Positions 23,256 to 30,661 of a DNA stretch of 64,000 bases are shown here, piece after piece; the first letter of the stretch is position 1, and every line of letters begins with the position of its first letter. The notes below the pieces were generated by a model. That model saw nothing but the letters and a program-made list of their open reading frames with translations, was not told the origin of the DNA and made no database searches. The stretch is from JAOUEA01 sp963719165 (GTDB taxonomy: Bacteria; Actinomycetota; UBA4738; HRBIN12): assembly GCA_963719165.1 (NCBI GenBank), contig CAVRAV010000001.1, positions 2,480,001 through 2,544,000 of the forward strand. The letters run 5' to 3'. The position numbers and the translations under genes were made by a program.

Positions 23256-23834
23256 TTACGACCCGAGAGCGTCGAACGCGGCCGGGTAGACGATCCGACC
23301 GGCGAGGTCGGGGCTGTATCCCGGGAGCCGCCTGACCATGAAAGCATCGTCGGGGATCTTCGGATGCGGGGGGATGAAGCCGAGCGCGCTGGCCTGCTCG
23401 AAGCCGAAGCGAGGATAGTACGCGGCGATGCCCTCGACCATGACGGCAGGCTCGCCTGCTTCTTCGGCGCGGCGGAGCGCGTCTCGGATCAGCCGTGCCC
23501 CCACACCGATCCGCTGGCGGTCAGGCCGAACCGACATCGGTGTGAGGTTGAGGATCCTTGTACGGGATCCGCCCTCCACGCCGATCCAGCTCAACATCAC
23601 GTGAGCGATCACACCGGAGGAGTCCTCGGCGACCAACGCCAGCTCCGGAATGAACTGTTCCGACGCCCGGATGCGCTCCACGAACGTCGCTACCTCGTCG
23701 GGTTGTCCGACGAATGCCGCGCGGACCACCTCTGCGATCACGGGATGGTCCGCGTCGCGCTCGGGACGGATGACGACACCCTCGGCCACTGTGGCGATGG
23801 TAATCGGGCACATCGTTCGCGTCTCCGGCGACAT
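23256..23834 (-). CDS. GNAT-family N-acetyltransferase (YhbS-like)
   Basis: IRPERDADHPVIAEVVRAAF, FIPELALVAEDSSGVIAHVML, MSVRPDRQRIGVGARLIRDALRRAEEAG (acetyl-CoA loop Q-R-I-G-V-G) and VEGIAAYYPRFGFEQASALGFIPP match YhbS-type GNATs. ATG at 23834 (MSPETRT) has AGAGGG seven bases upstream; ATG at 23813 is an alternative. Between R7 and R8, facing left, head-to-head with the DUF1801 gene. Confidence 0.8.
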   Translation of the reverse strand: MSPETRTMCPITIATVAEGVVIRPERDADHPVIAEVVRAAFVGQPDEVATFVERIRASEQFIPELALVAEDSSGVIAHVMLSWIGVEGGSRTRILNLTPMSVRPDRQRIGVGARLIRDALRRAEEAGEPAVMVEGIAAYYPRFGFEQASALGFIPPHPKIPDDAFMVRRLPGYSPDLAGRIVYPAAFDALGS

Positions 23835-23985
23835 TGCCGGACCCTCTGGCAGCGGGATGTCGTCACGCAGGAGGTGAGGCTTGGGCATCCAGAGCATTGC
23901 CCTCCCGATGAGTCAGATCCTAGGCTGCCGATACGAAGTCGGACGCTGTAGAGCGGATCGACGGGCCGTGCGAGGAGAACGCGCG

Positions 23986-24393
23986 ATGGGGAAGAAGGCA
24001 CGCAAGGGCCACACGATCAAAGAGCCGCCCGTGCCGACGGACAGCCACGCCGAGATCGAGGACTGGATGATCAGGCTCGTGATGCCGGAGATGCATCCCA
24101 TCGTCGAGTGGCTGGACGGATCGATCCGCGAGACGATTCCGGAGCTTCAGTACGCCGTCAAGTGGAAGCAGGCGTACTACGGGTTGGCGGACCTCGGGTG
24201 GATCATCGAGATAGCCGCGTACGCGGTCTCCGTGAACGTCTCCTTCTTCGGCGGCGCGGACTTCGACCCTCCTCCGCCGCTCGGAACCACGGACCGGAGC
24301 CGCTACGTCAAGCTGACGACCCTGGAGGAGGCGCAGGGATCGGAGATGCACGAGTGGATCGAACAAGCGGGGGACGTGCCAGGCTGGACGTGA
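23986..24393 (+). CDS. DUF1801-family protein
   Basis: A 135-aa protein. VMPEMHPIVEWLDGSIRETIPELQYAVKWKQAYYGL, then GWIIEIAAYAVSVNVSFFGGADF and RYVKLTTLEEAQGSEMHEWIEQA, show the DUF1801 (YdhG-like) pattern: a helix pair with I-P-E and a V-K-W-x-Q-x-Y strand, then a small beta-sheet. The family is of unknown function, often found in mobile or accessory settings. The ATG at 23986 has GAGGAG upstream; the longer frame is not coding-like. Its stop lies about 35 bases before R8. Confidence 0.75.
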   Translation: MGKKARKGHTIKEPPVPTDSHAEIEDWMIRLVMPEMHPIVEWLDGSIRETIPELQYAVKWKQAYYGLADLGWIIEIAAYAVSVNVSFFGGADFDPPPPLGTTDRSRYVKLTTLEEAQGSEMHEWIEQAGDVPGWT

Positions 24394-24429
24394 ATGGTCG
24401 CGCGGCGGCGCGCGCGTATGAACCTCGCG

Positions 24430-24466
24430 GCCTCTCCGTACATCAGCGAACGCTCGGCAGACGGGC
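24430..24466 (+). repeat. Array repeat R8
   Basis: GCCTCTCCGTACATCAGCGA, then ACGCTCGGCAGACGGGC. It keeps TACAT, GCGAACGCT and GGCA of the consensus. Confidence 0.6.
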
Positions 24467-24517
24467 GCGGTGCTCCTCCATGCGCCAGACGTAGAAGCGT
24501 CTCGCCCGTCTCGCCGG

Positions 24518-24949
24518 CTATCGGCCGTCTTCGCCTCGGGCCTTGCCACGGTCTGCCTCGTACTCATCCAGGAGCTGCTTGTATCCACGCCGCTTCAACT
24601 CCGGGATCACCTGGAGGAACAGGACCACGACGACACCGGTCCAAAGAGCCCAACCGAGCGTGTAGAGCAGGTCGCCCACGAACCCGAGCGGCTCGGTCGT
24701 GACCGACGATCTGAGGGCATATCCGCCGGCATACGCGGCCAGCCCGACCACGAAGCCTACGCCGAGGGTCCAGTACAGGCTCCGCTGTCCGTAGGCGGAC
24801 CCTCGCACCTGCGGCAGGTGGTCGCCTACCCAGTCCAGTGCGAGGCGACGTTCCATGTCCCCGAGACCAGACAACACGTTCGCCCCTGGATCACCCTCCT
24901 CGTCGGTCAGGCGGTGTGGGCGGCCGTCCGCGTCCGGTTCCCCTGTCAT
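24518..24949 (-). CDS. Small membrane protein of unknown function
   Basis: A 143-aa protein. The first ~55 residues are hydrophilic and acidic (MTGEPDADGRPHRLTDEEG). Two hydrophobic helices follow (SLYWTLGVGFVVGLAAYAGG and LLYTLGWALWTGVVVVLFLQ), then a charged tail (PELKRRGYKQLLDEYEADRG). I do not recognise the family. The ATG at 24949 has AAAGAGAT upstream; the longer frame to 25105 would overlap the opposing globin promoter region. It diverges from the globin gene. Confidence 0.55.
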   Translation of the reverse strand: MTGEPDADGRPHRLTDEEGDPGANVLSGLGDMERRLALDWVGDHLPQVRGSAYGQRSLYWTLGVGFVVGLAAYAGGYALRSSVTTEPLGFVGDLLYTLGWALWTGVVVVLFLQVIPELKRRGYKQLLDEYEADRGKARGEDGR

Positions 24950-25125
24950 ATCTCTTTGGACATAGCCACGATCGCCACGTTCCAAACCGCTCACGTTCCG
25001 GCGTCCCGGATCCCGGCGCGCCGAACTTCCTTGTTCCGAGTCGCCCGACCCATGAACCGCCTCCTGCCGCCGCTCGTAGACCCTTCGGATCCTGGGGGCC
25101 CGCACGTCAAGAGGGAGGGGCGAGC

Positions 25126-25557
25126 ATGGCAGAGCCGAGCTTGTACGAACGATTGGGCGGCGTCTTCGCCATCGCGGCGGTGATCGATCACTTCAGCGAT
25201 GCCGTCGTCCAGAACCCAATCGTTGGCCGATCATCGAAGAACCCTGAGCTTCGTGAATGGCACACCGACCAGCTGGACAGGCTGCCGGGACTGAAGTTCA
25301 TGCGAACGCTGTGGGTTTGCAACGTCGCCGGCGGACCTTTCACGTTCGCCGCCACGAAGCCGGGAAGTACGCCTCTCGGACTGGAGGAGGCACATCGTGA
25401 CCTCCACATCACCCCCGAGGAGTTCGATGAGGTCGCGGCGGAATTGGGACGGACGCTCGATCATTTCGGGGTCCCTGCCCGTGAGAAGGGTGAAGTCCTG
25501 GCGGCCTTCGGTGCGCACAAGGGGGAAGTGACCGAGGGATCGATGGCTTCGGCCTGA
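25126..25557 (+). CDS. Truncated hemoglobin, group I-like
   Basis: A 143-aa 2-on-2 globin. SLYERLGGVFAIAAVIDHFSDAVVQNP covers helices A and B with the typical Y-x-x-x-G-G start; LEEAHRDLHITPEEFDEVAAEL contains the proximal His; LDHFGVPAREKGEVLAAFG is the C-terminal helix. The middle region, LPGLKFMRTLWVCNVAGGPFTF, is unusual in sequence. Such globins bind heme and commonly handle NO or O2. ATG at 25126 has GGGAGGGG upstream. It is followed by repeat R9. Confidence 0.8.
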   Translation: MAEPSLYERLGGVFAIAAVIDHFSDAVVQNPIVGRSSKNPELREWHTDQLDRLPGLKFMRTLWVCNVAGGPFTFAATKPGSTPLGLEEAHRDLHITPEEFDEVAAELGRTLDHFGVPAREKGEVLAAFGAHKGEVTEGSMASA

Positions 25558-25584
25558 GTGCCGCGCTCTACATGTCGCCGTTCC

Positions 25585-25618
25585 GTCTGGGTACGTGACC
25601 GAGCACGTGCGCACCGGA
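25585..25618 (+). repeat. Array repeat R9, most diverged
   Basis: GTCTGGGTACGTGACCGAGC, then ACGTGCGCACCGGAG. It aligns with the GGGTACxT...CGAxCxCxTGxGCAxxCGG skeleton of R2. The match is weak and would need a statistical test. Confidence 0.35.
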
Positions 25619-25671
25619 GTGGTTCGTCGACAGAGCCCCGATCGGATCGACGACGGCCCGTGTTCCGGGGA

Positions 25672-25677
25672 TAGGAT
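25672..25677 (+). promoter_or_regulatory. Leaderless-type -10 hexamer TAGGAT
   Basis: TAGGAT ends 6 nt before the GTG of the 67-aa membrane protein at 25684. Confidence 0.5.
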
Positions 25678-25683
25678 CGTGAC

Positions 25684-25887
25684 GTGAAGTGGTGGGCGAT
25701 CGCAGCGGGGGCAGTTGTCGTCGGTACGATCGCCATCCTCGTTACTTCGCCGTCGTGGATCTTCCAGGGATGTAACGCAGCCACAAATTCGAACTGCGGC
25801 GGCGTCGGCCCGGTTGTCGTCGCCTTCGTAGGCGCCGCCGCTTCGCTCACCCTGCTGCTCATCGGAGCCATCCGGTCCATCCGGTAG
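25684..25887 (+). CDS. 67-aa two-helix membrane protein
   Basis: GTG start, VKWWAIAAGAVVVGTIAILV as the first membrane helix, a short loop with two cysteines (FQGCNAATNSNCGG), a second helix (GPVVVAFVGAAASLTLLLIG) and a basic end. The paired Cys residues in a small exported loop could form a disulfide. Family unknown. The leaderless -10 directly upstream supports expression. Confidence 0.55.
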   Translation: MKWWAIAAGAVVVGTIAILVTSPSWIFQGCNAATNSNCGGVGPVVVAFVGAAASLTLLLIGAIRSIR

Positions 25888-25891
25888 TCGG

Positions 25892-25897
25892 TAGATT
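25892..25897 (+). promoter_or_regulatory. Leaderless-type -10 hexamer TAGATT
   Basis: TAGATT ends 8 nt before the ATG at 25906; an in-frame ATG at 25900 would be only 2 nt away. Confidence 0.45.
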
Positions 25898-25905
25898 CGA
25901 TGCCG

Positions 25906-26402
25906 ATGACGAAGGTCTTGATCACCGGGATGTCGGGCACCGGGAAGTCGTCGGCTCTCGCCGAGCTTGGCAGGCGCGGTTATCGAGTCGTGGAGACGGA
26001 CGATCCGGGCTGGTCCGAGTGGCGCGATGCCCCGAACGAGGCCGGCGGCGGAGAGTGGCTATGGGTGACGGACCGGATGGCCAGCTCCTCCGCACCCTCG
26101 ACGATCGCACGCTCTTCGTTCAGGGATGCGTGAGGAATCAGGGCCAGTTCTACGATCGGTTCGACGCGGTCGTCCTGCTGAGCGCGCCGCAGGAGGTGAT
26201 CCTCGCCAGGATCGCGAGCAGGAGGACCAACGGATGGGGCAAGGCCGCGCTCGAGCGAGACCTGATCGTGCATCAGCTCGCGACCGTCGAGCCGTTGCTC
26301 CGGGTGGGCTGCACGCACGAGTTGGATGCCAGCAGGCCCCTAGCTGAGGTCGTCGCCGACCTGATCGAGATCGCGCGGCAGGAGGAGAACCGAGGCGGCT
26401 GA
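25906..26402 (+). pseudogene. P-loop nucleotide kinase (AAA family), frameshifted
   Basis: MTKVLITGMSGTGKSSALAEL is a P-loop start, continuing RRGYRVVETDDPGWSEW and EWLWVTDRM. The frame then breaks near 26080. The remainder, GQLLRTLDDRTLFVQGCVRN through FDAVVLLSAPQEVILARIAS to LDASRPLAEVVADLIEIARQ, is in the next frame. Adding one C to the ATGGCC stretch (ATGGCCC) would restore a normal ~165-aa kinase. The family is close to that of the gene at 22556. Last gene of the accessory block. Confidence 0.7.
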
Positions 26403-26498
26403 CGTCGTTCTCCAACAGCGCGTCCTCGGCACCCCTGGGGGATCGGGCAAGCCGCAGCGGCCATGCGACGATCCGAAGGGGTCCGGCGTTGGGAAGGA

Positions 26499-26531
26499 CC
26501 GGCGACCGGGTCCGACGCCCCCGGTCACCGG
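26499..26531 (-). terminator. Strong hairpin downstream of the response regulator
   Basis: CCGGCGACCGGG (26499-26510) pairs with CCCGGTCACCGG (26520-26531), 12 bp with one mismatch and a 9-nt loop. It lies nine bases beyond the stop of the minus-strand regulator. No strong U-tract. Confidence 0.5.
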
Positions 26532-26539
26532 CCCTTGGC

Positions 26540-27220
26540 TCACAGGTCGTTGACGAGCGCTCCGGGCGCGGGGCCGACCCCCATCTGCACGGCCATCATG
26601 GCTGCCTGGGTGCGGTTCGTAACGCCCATCTTGCGGAAGATGGCGGCGAGGTGGGCCTTCACGGTCTTCTCGCTCAGGAACAGGGCTTGGGCGATGTCGC
26701 GGTTGGAGCGACCCTCCGAGAGCAGGGCGAGGATGTCGTGCTCGCGCTGGGTGAGCGAGTACTCCGTGCGCCGGCCGTTCTGGGGGTGGGTCCCGCTCGA
26801 GCGCCCCTGGTCGTCGAAGAGGTTCTGGATCACCCGGGGCGAGAGCACGTTGCCGCTGCCCGACAACGCCACGTTGATGGCCTGGGAGAGGTCCTCGGGC
26901 GTGGCATCCTTCAGCAGGTAGCCCGCTGCGCCGTCGGAGAGCGCTCGCTTCACGTACGGGGCGTTCTCGTAGGTCGACAGCATGATGACCGGGACATCGG
27001 ACCATCCGGCCTTGATCGCGCGCAGCAGCTCCAACCCGTCGAGGTCCGGCATGCGGACGTCGACGAGCGCGAGGTCGATCTCGGTGCCCGCCTGGAACAC
27101 CGTGAGCGCCGCGGCGGCCGACTCGGCCTCCACGACCTCGGCGTCGGGGAAGCCTTCCTTCACCACGTAGGTCATCCCACGGCGCACGAGCGCGTGGTCG
27201 TCTACCACCATGATCCTCAT
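26540..27220 (-). CDS. NarL/FixJ-family response regulator
   Basis: The receiver domain has MVVDDHALVRRGM, the phosphoacceptor Asp54 in LALVDVRMPDLDGLELL, VPVIMLSTYENAPYVKRA and the conserved Lys in GYLLKDATPEDL. The LuxR-type HTH is LTQREHDILALLSEGRSNRD, then SEKTVKAHLAAIFRKMGV. The 226-aa length is typical. It overlaps the histidine kinase start codon in ATGA and is clearly its partner. It faces away from the dnaK operon; a role in stress control is only suggested by position. Confidence 0.93.
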   Translation of the reverse strand: MRIMVVDDHALVRRGMTYVVKEGFPDAEVVEAESAAAALTVFQAGTEIDLALVDVRMPDLDGLELLRAIKAGWSDVPVIMLSTYENAPYVKRALSDGAAGYLLKDATPEDLSQAINVALSGSGNVLSPRVIQNLFDDQGRSSGTHPQNGRRTEYSLTQREHDILALLSEGRSNRDIAQALFLSEKTVKAHLAAIFRKMGVTNRTQAAMMAVQMGVGPAPGALVNDL

Positions 27221-27906
27221 CGTGTCTCTCCTCGCCCTCCGACGGGGAGCGAAGCGACCACGCGGACGCCGCTCCCGGGCGTCGAACCGATCTCGACGGA
27301 CCCGCCGATGCGCTGGACCCGAGCCCTGAGCAGGCGCAGTCCGAAATGCGGGTCGTCATCCGTGACCGCGGCGATGCCGCGGCCCTTGTCTTCAACTTCG
27401 ATGCGGAGTTCCTGGTCGTCCGCCTTCACGCGGACGATCACGTCCTTGGACCCGGAGTGCTTGGCGGCGTTCACCAGGGCCTCGGCCACGATGCTGTGCG
27501 CCGTGGCGATCACCTCGGCCGATACCGCCTCGAGATCCCCCGCCACCGAGACCCGGGCGGGAAGCTTCCACCGCTCCACGAGCTCGGCCACGAACTCCGC
27601 GAACGAGCGCTCATCCGCGACCGCGCCCTCCTGGAGCTCGAACAACAGCTGGCGGATGTCCTTGAGGTCTTGACGCATCGCGTCCTCGATCTCTTGGAGC
27701 TCGTCGAGCGCCGCGGCGGGATCCTCCGCCAGGCGCTCGCGAAGGATCTGCAGTTGCAAGACGGCGCTCGTGACCGACTGCGTGAGCCCGTCGTGGATGT
27801 GCATCGCCCAATTCGTCCGCTCCTCGAGCATCCGCGACTCGACCGTGGCGATCACGGCCGGGTGCGCGCTCGGGATGGGGCGGATCTCGTTGCGACGGAC
27901 GTTCAC
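27217..27906 (-). CDS. Soluble NarX/DegS-type histidine kinase
   Basis: A 229-aa cytoplasmic kinase without any sensor or membrane domain. The HisKA_3 phosphoacceptor region is RTNWAMHIHDGLTQSVTSAV (His in H-D-G-L, about residue 38). The ATPase domain has IVAEALVNAAKHSGSKDVIV (N-box), VEDKGRGIAAV (G1) and the short GLRLLRARVQRIGGSVEIGS region. Lacking an input domain, it probably receives signals through a partner or from the cytoplasm. GTG at 27906 has a poor ribosome-binding site. Confidence 0.9.
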   Translation of the reverse strand: MNVRRNEIRPIPSAHPAVIATVESRMLEERTNWAMHIHDGLTQSVTSAVLQLQILRERLAEDPAAALDELQEIEDAMRQDLKDIRQLLFELQEGAVADERSFAEFVAELVERWKLPARVSVAGDLEAVSAEVIATAHSIVAEALVNAAKHSGSKDVIVRVKADDQELRIEVEDKGRGIAAVTDDDPHFGLRLLRARVQRIGGSVEIGSTPGSGVRVVASLPVGGRGETR

Positions 27907-28079
27907 CTGGTGGGTTCCCTTTCGCTCGGCCGTTCGCTCTAGTCCTATTTCGGCCGAAAGGGCCTGCGGCTTGACCCATTTGCCCGAACCGGAGTAAGGA
28001 ACCGGCGCCGAGGACCGGCGACGTGGGCGGTTCGAGCGACGCGCGGTACACTACTTCGAGGCAAATCTACCAATGGAAT

Positions 28080-28110
28080 ACTCAAGTTCATTCAGCGGTT
28101 TACACTCAAG
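28080..28110 (+). promoter_or_regulatory. dnaK promoter with two ACTCAAG half-sites (HspR operator)
   Basis: ACTCAAG occurs at 28080-28086 and again at 28104-28110, a direct repeat with 24-bp period. The second overlaps a TACACT -10 (28101-28106). ACTCAAG is exactly one half of the HAIR element CTTGAGT-N7-ACTCAAG bound by HspR, but no CTTGAGT arm is found at the expected position. HspR is encoded in this operon, so repression by occluding the -10 is likely. AAGGAGG (28144-28150) is the dnaK ribosome-binding site. Confidence 0.7.
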
Positions 28111-28156
28111 TGTGGCGGGGAGCCTGCCTACGAAGGCCTGAGCAAGGAGGCATCAG

Positions 28157-30037
28157 ATGTCACGAGCAGTAGGGATCGACCTGGGAACCACCAATTCCGT
28201 GGTTTCGGTCTTGGAGGCGGGGGAGCCGGCCGTCATCCCCAACGCCGAAGGCGCGCGAACGACGCCCTCGGTGGTCGCCTTCGCGAAGAACGGCGAGATC
28301 TTGGTGGGCGAGGTCGCCAAGCGCCAAGCCATCACGAATCCGGATCGCACGGTTCGTTCCGTGAAACGGCAGATGGGCGAGAAGGCGTGGTCCCTCGAGG
28401 TCGACTCCAAGGCCTGGACGCCGCAGGAGATCAGCGCGCAGATCCTCATGAAGCTGAAGCGCGATGCGGAGGCCTATCTGGGCGATTCGGTCTCGCAGGC
28501 CGTCATCACGGTGCCCGCGTACTTCGACGACGCCCAGCGGCAGGCAACGAAGGAGGCCGGACAGATCGCCGGCCTCGAGGTCCTGCGCATCATCAACGAA
28601 CCCACCGCCGCCTCGCTCGCCTACGGCTTGGACAAGAAGGATGCCGAGCAGACGATCTTGGTGTTCGACCTGGGCGGCGGGACGTTCGACGTTTCCCTCA
28701 TGGAGATCGCCGACGGCGTCTTCGAGGTCAAGGCCACCCACGGCGATACCCAACTGGGCGGAGACGACTGGGATCAGCGGGTCATGGATTGGCTCGTCAC
28801 GGAGTTCAAGAACGCGCACGGCGTGGATCTGGCCAAGGACCGCATGGCGATGCAGCGCCTCAAGGAGGCAGCCGAGAAGGCCAAGATCGAGCTCAGTCAG
28901 GTGGCCGAGACGAGCGTGAACCTTCCCTTCATCACGGCAACGGCCGACGGCCCGCTGCACATGGACCTCAAACTCACGCGCGGCGAGCTCGAGCGGATGA
29001 CCGCGGACCTCGTCGAACGCTGCAAGACGCCGTTCGAGCAGGCGATCAAGGACTGGGGCAAGCCCTCGTCGGACATCGACTTCGTGATCCTCGTGGGCGG
29101 CTCGACCCGCATGCCCATGATCCAGGATCTCGTGAAAGGCCTGACGGGCGGGAAGGATCCCCACAAGGGCGTGAACCCGGACGAGGTCGTTGCCGTGGGC
29201 GCCGCCATCCAGGCGGGCGTGCTCAAGGGCGACGTGAAGGACATCCTGCTGCTCGACGTGACGCCGCTGTCGCTGGGCGTCGAGACCAAGGGCGGGATCT
29301 TCACGAAGCTGCTCGAACGCAACACGACGATCCCCACGCGCAAGTCGGAGATCTTCACCACGGCCGACGACAACCAGACCACCGTGGAGATCCACGTGCT
29401 GCAGGGCGAGGCCGAGACCGTCATGTCGCCGGGCGTGAAGTCGCTCGGGCGCTTCCACCTGATGGGGATCGCGCCGGCGCCGCGCGGGATGCCACAGATC
29501 GAGGTGGCGTTCGATATCGACGCCAACGGCATCGTGAACGTGAGCGCCAAGGACATCGCCACGGGCAAGGAGCAGGCCATGACCATCACCGGCGGCACCG
29601 CCTTGTCCAAGGACGAGGTCAGCCGCATGGTGGAGGACGCCGAGAAGTTCGCCGCGGAGGACCACGAGCGCCGCGAGGCGGCCGAAGCCCGCAACGCCGC
29701 GGACCAGCTGGCCTATCAGGTGGAGAAGTTCGTCGCGGACAACGCCGAGACGATCCCCGCCGACGCCCAGGCAGAGCTGACCGGGGTGAACGACGAACTG
29801 AAGGAGCTGCTGAAGGACGAGACGCCGGACACGGAGAAGCTCCGGGCCGCCACCGACGCCACGATGGCCGTCTACCAGAAGGTCGGCCAGGCCATGAACG
29901 AGCAGTCCCAGCATGCCGCCTCTGCCGCCTCGGCCGCCTCGACCGATGAGGGAGCGGCGGCGCCGGCAGACGACGCCGGGTCCGATGAGGACGACGTCGT
30001 CGAGGGCGAGATCGTCGACGAAGGGGAGGCGTCCTAA
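28157..30037 (+). CDS. dnaK: Chaperone DnaK (Hsp70)
   Basis: The ATPase domain opens GIDLGTTNSVVSVLEAGEPA and contains VPAYFDDAQRQATKEAG, EPTAASLAYG, FDLGGGTFDVSLMEI and LVGGSTRMPMIQDLV. The linker and substrate-binding domain follow (ILLLDVTPLSLGVET, QGEAETVMSPGVKSLGRFHL, PQIEVAFDIDANGIVNVSAKD). An Ala-rich then acidic tail ends EGEIVDEGEAS. At 626 aa it has the short nucleotide-domain form typical of Gram-positives. It is the first gene of the HspR-controlled operon; DnaJ and GrpE follow as cochaperones. Confidence 0.98.
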   Translation: MSRAVGIDLGTTNSVVSVLEAGEPAVIPNAEGARTTPSVVAFAKNGEILVGEVAKRQAITNPDRTVRSVKRQMGEKAWSLEVDSKAWTPQEISAQILMKLKRDAEAYLGDSVSQAVITVPAYFDDAQRQATKEAGQIAGLEVLRIINEPTAASLAYGLDKKDAEQTILVFDLGGGTFDVSLMEIADGVFEVKATHGDTQLGGDDWDQRVMDWLVTEFKNAHGVDLAKDRMAMQRLKEAAEKAKIELSQVAETSVNLPFITATADGPLHMDLKLTRGELERMTADLVERCKTPFEQAIKDWGKPSSDIDFVILVGGSTRMPMIQDLVKGLTGGKDPHKGVNPDEVVAVGAAIQAGVLKGDVKDILLLDVTPLSLGVETKGGIFTKLLERNTTIPTRKSEIFTTADDNQTTVEIHVLQGEAETVMSPGVKSLGRFHLMGIAPAPRGMPQIEVAFDIDANGIVNVSAKDIATGKEQAMTITGGTALSKDEVSRMVEDAEKFAAEDHERREAAEARNAADQLAYQVEKFVADNAETIPADAQAELTGVNDELKELLKDETPDTEKLRAATDATMAVYQKVGQAMNEQSQHAASAASAASTDEGAAAPADDAGSDEDDVVEGEIVDEGEAS

Positions 30038-30038
30038 C

Positions 30039-30650
30039 GTGAGTCCGGTACCCGAGGACGGCCCGGAGCCCCGGATCCGCATCACGGATCGGCGTCGGTT
30101 CGCCGGCGCCGGTGACCCCGCCGTGCACGCCGGGGACGACCCCGACGTGCCCGGTGATCTCGTGGGCGACGTGCCCGCCGGCACGCCGGCGACCGGGGGT
30201 TCCGAGGACGACCCCGTCGTCGTGGGCGAGGCCGCGGAGTATCTCGACCACCTGCGCAGGCTGCAGGCGGAGTTCGACAACTACCGCAAACGCGTCCAGC
30301 GAGAGCTGTCCGAGGCCCGGGACGCGGGGGCGGCCCCCGTCGTCGCGCGCATGCTCGAGGTGCTCGACGACTTCGAGCTCGCGCTGATGCACGCGACCGA
30401 GAAGCCCGACTTCGACCGCTTCCTGCACGGCGTGGAGTTGGTCTATGCCAAGCTTGCCGACAGCCTGAAGGGCGCGGGTCTCGAGCGGATGCAGCCGGTG
30501 GGCGATCCGTTCGACCCGGAGCTGCACGAGGCCATGATGCAGACCGGCGAGGGCGAGGGAGACCCGGTGGTTGCCGACGTGCTTCGCCCGGGCTACCTGC
30601 TCAAGGGTCGCGTCCTGCGTCCGGCCGGCGTGCGCGTCGAGCGTCCGTGA
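30039..30650 (+). CDS. grpE: Nucleotide exchange factor GrpE
   Basis: GTG at 30039, one base after the dnaK stop, with GGGGAGG inside the dnaK end as ribosome-binding site. The first ~65 residues are a disordered acidic/Pro leader. The coiled coil starts YLDHLRRLQAEFDNYRKRVQ (classical GrpE), then ARMLEVLDDFELALMHA, FLHGVELVYAKLADSLKGAG, and the beta domain GDPFDPELHEAMMQTGEGEG and RPGYLLKGRVLRPAGVRV. It releases ADP from DnaK. Length 203 aa. Confidence 0.96.
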   Translation: MSPVPEDGPEPRIRITDRRRFAGAGDPAVHAGDDPDVPGDLVGDVPAGTPATGGSEDDPVVVGEAAEYLDHLRRLQAEFDNYRKRVQRELSEARDAGAAPVVARMLEVLDDFELALMHATEKPDFDRFLHGVELVYAKLADSLKGAGLERMQPVGDPFDPELHEAMMQTGEGEGDPVVADVLRPGYLLKGRVLRPAGVRVERP

Positions 30651-30661
30651 GGAGCTGACCG

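Noticed and set aside
19295..25618. Canonical integron attC sites or CALIN
   Set aside because: No paired GTTRRRY/RYYYAAC boxes are found in the repeats; the single GTTAGGG near R7 is isolated. No integrase gene is in the window.
19295..25618. CRISPR array
   Set aside because: Repeats are degenerate, 400-1300 bp apart and separated by genes; no cas genes.
28073..28141. 22-aa ORF inside the dnaK leader
   Set aside because: It has no ribosome-binding site or properly spaced -10 and overlaps the HspR half-sites; most likely chance.
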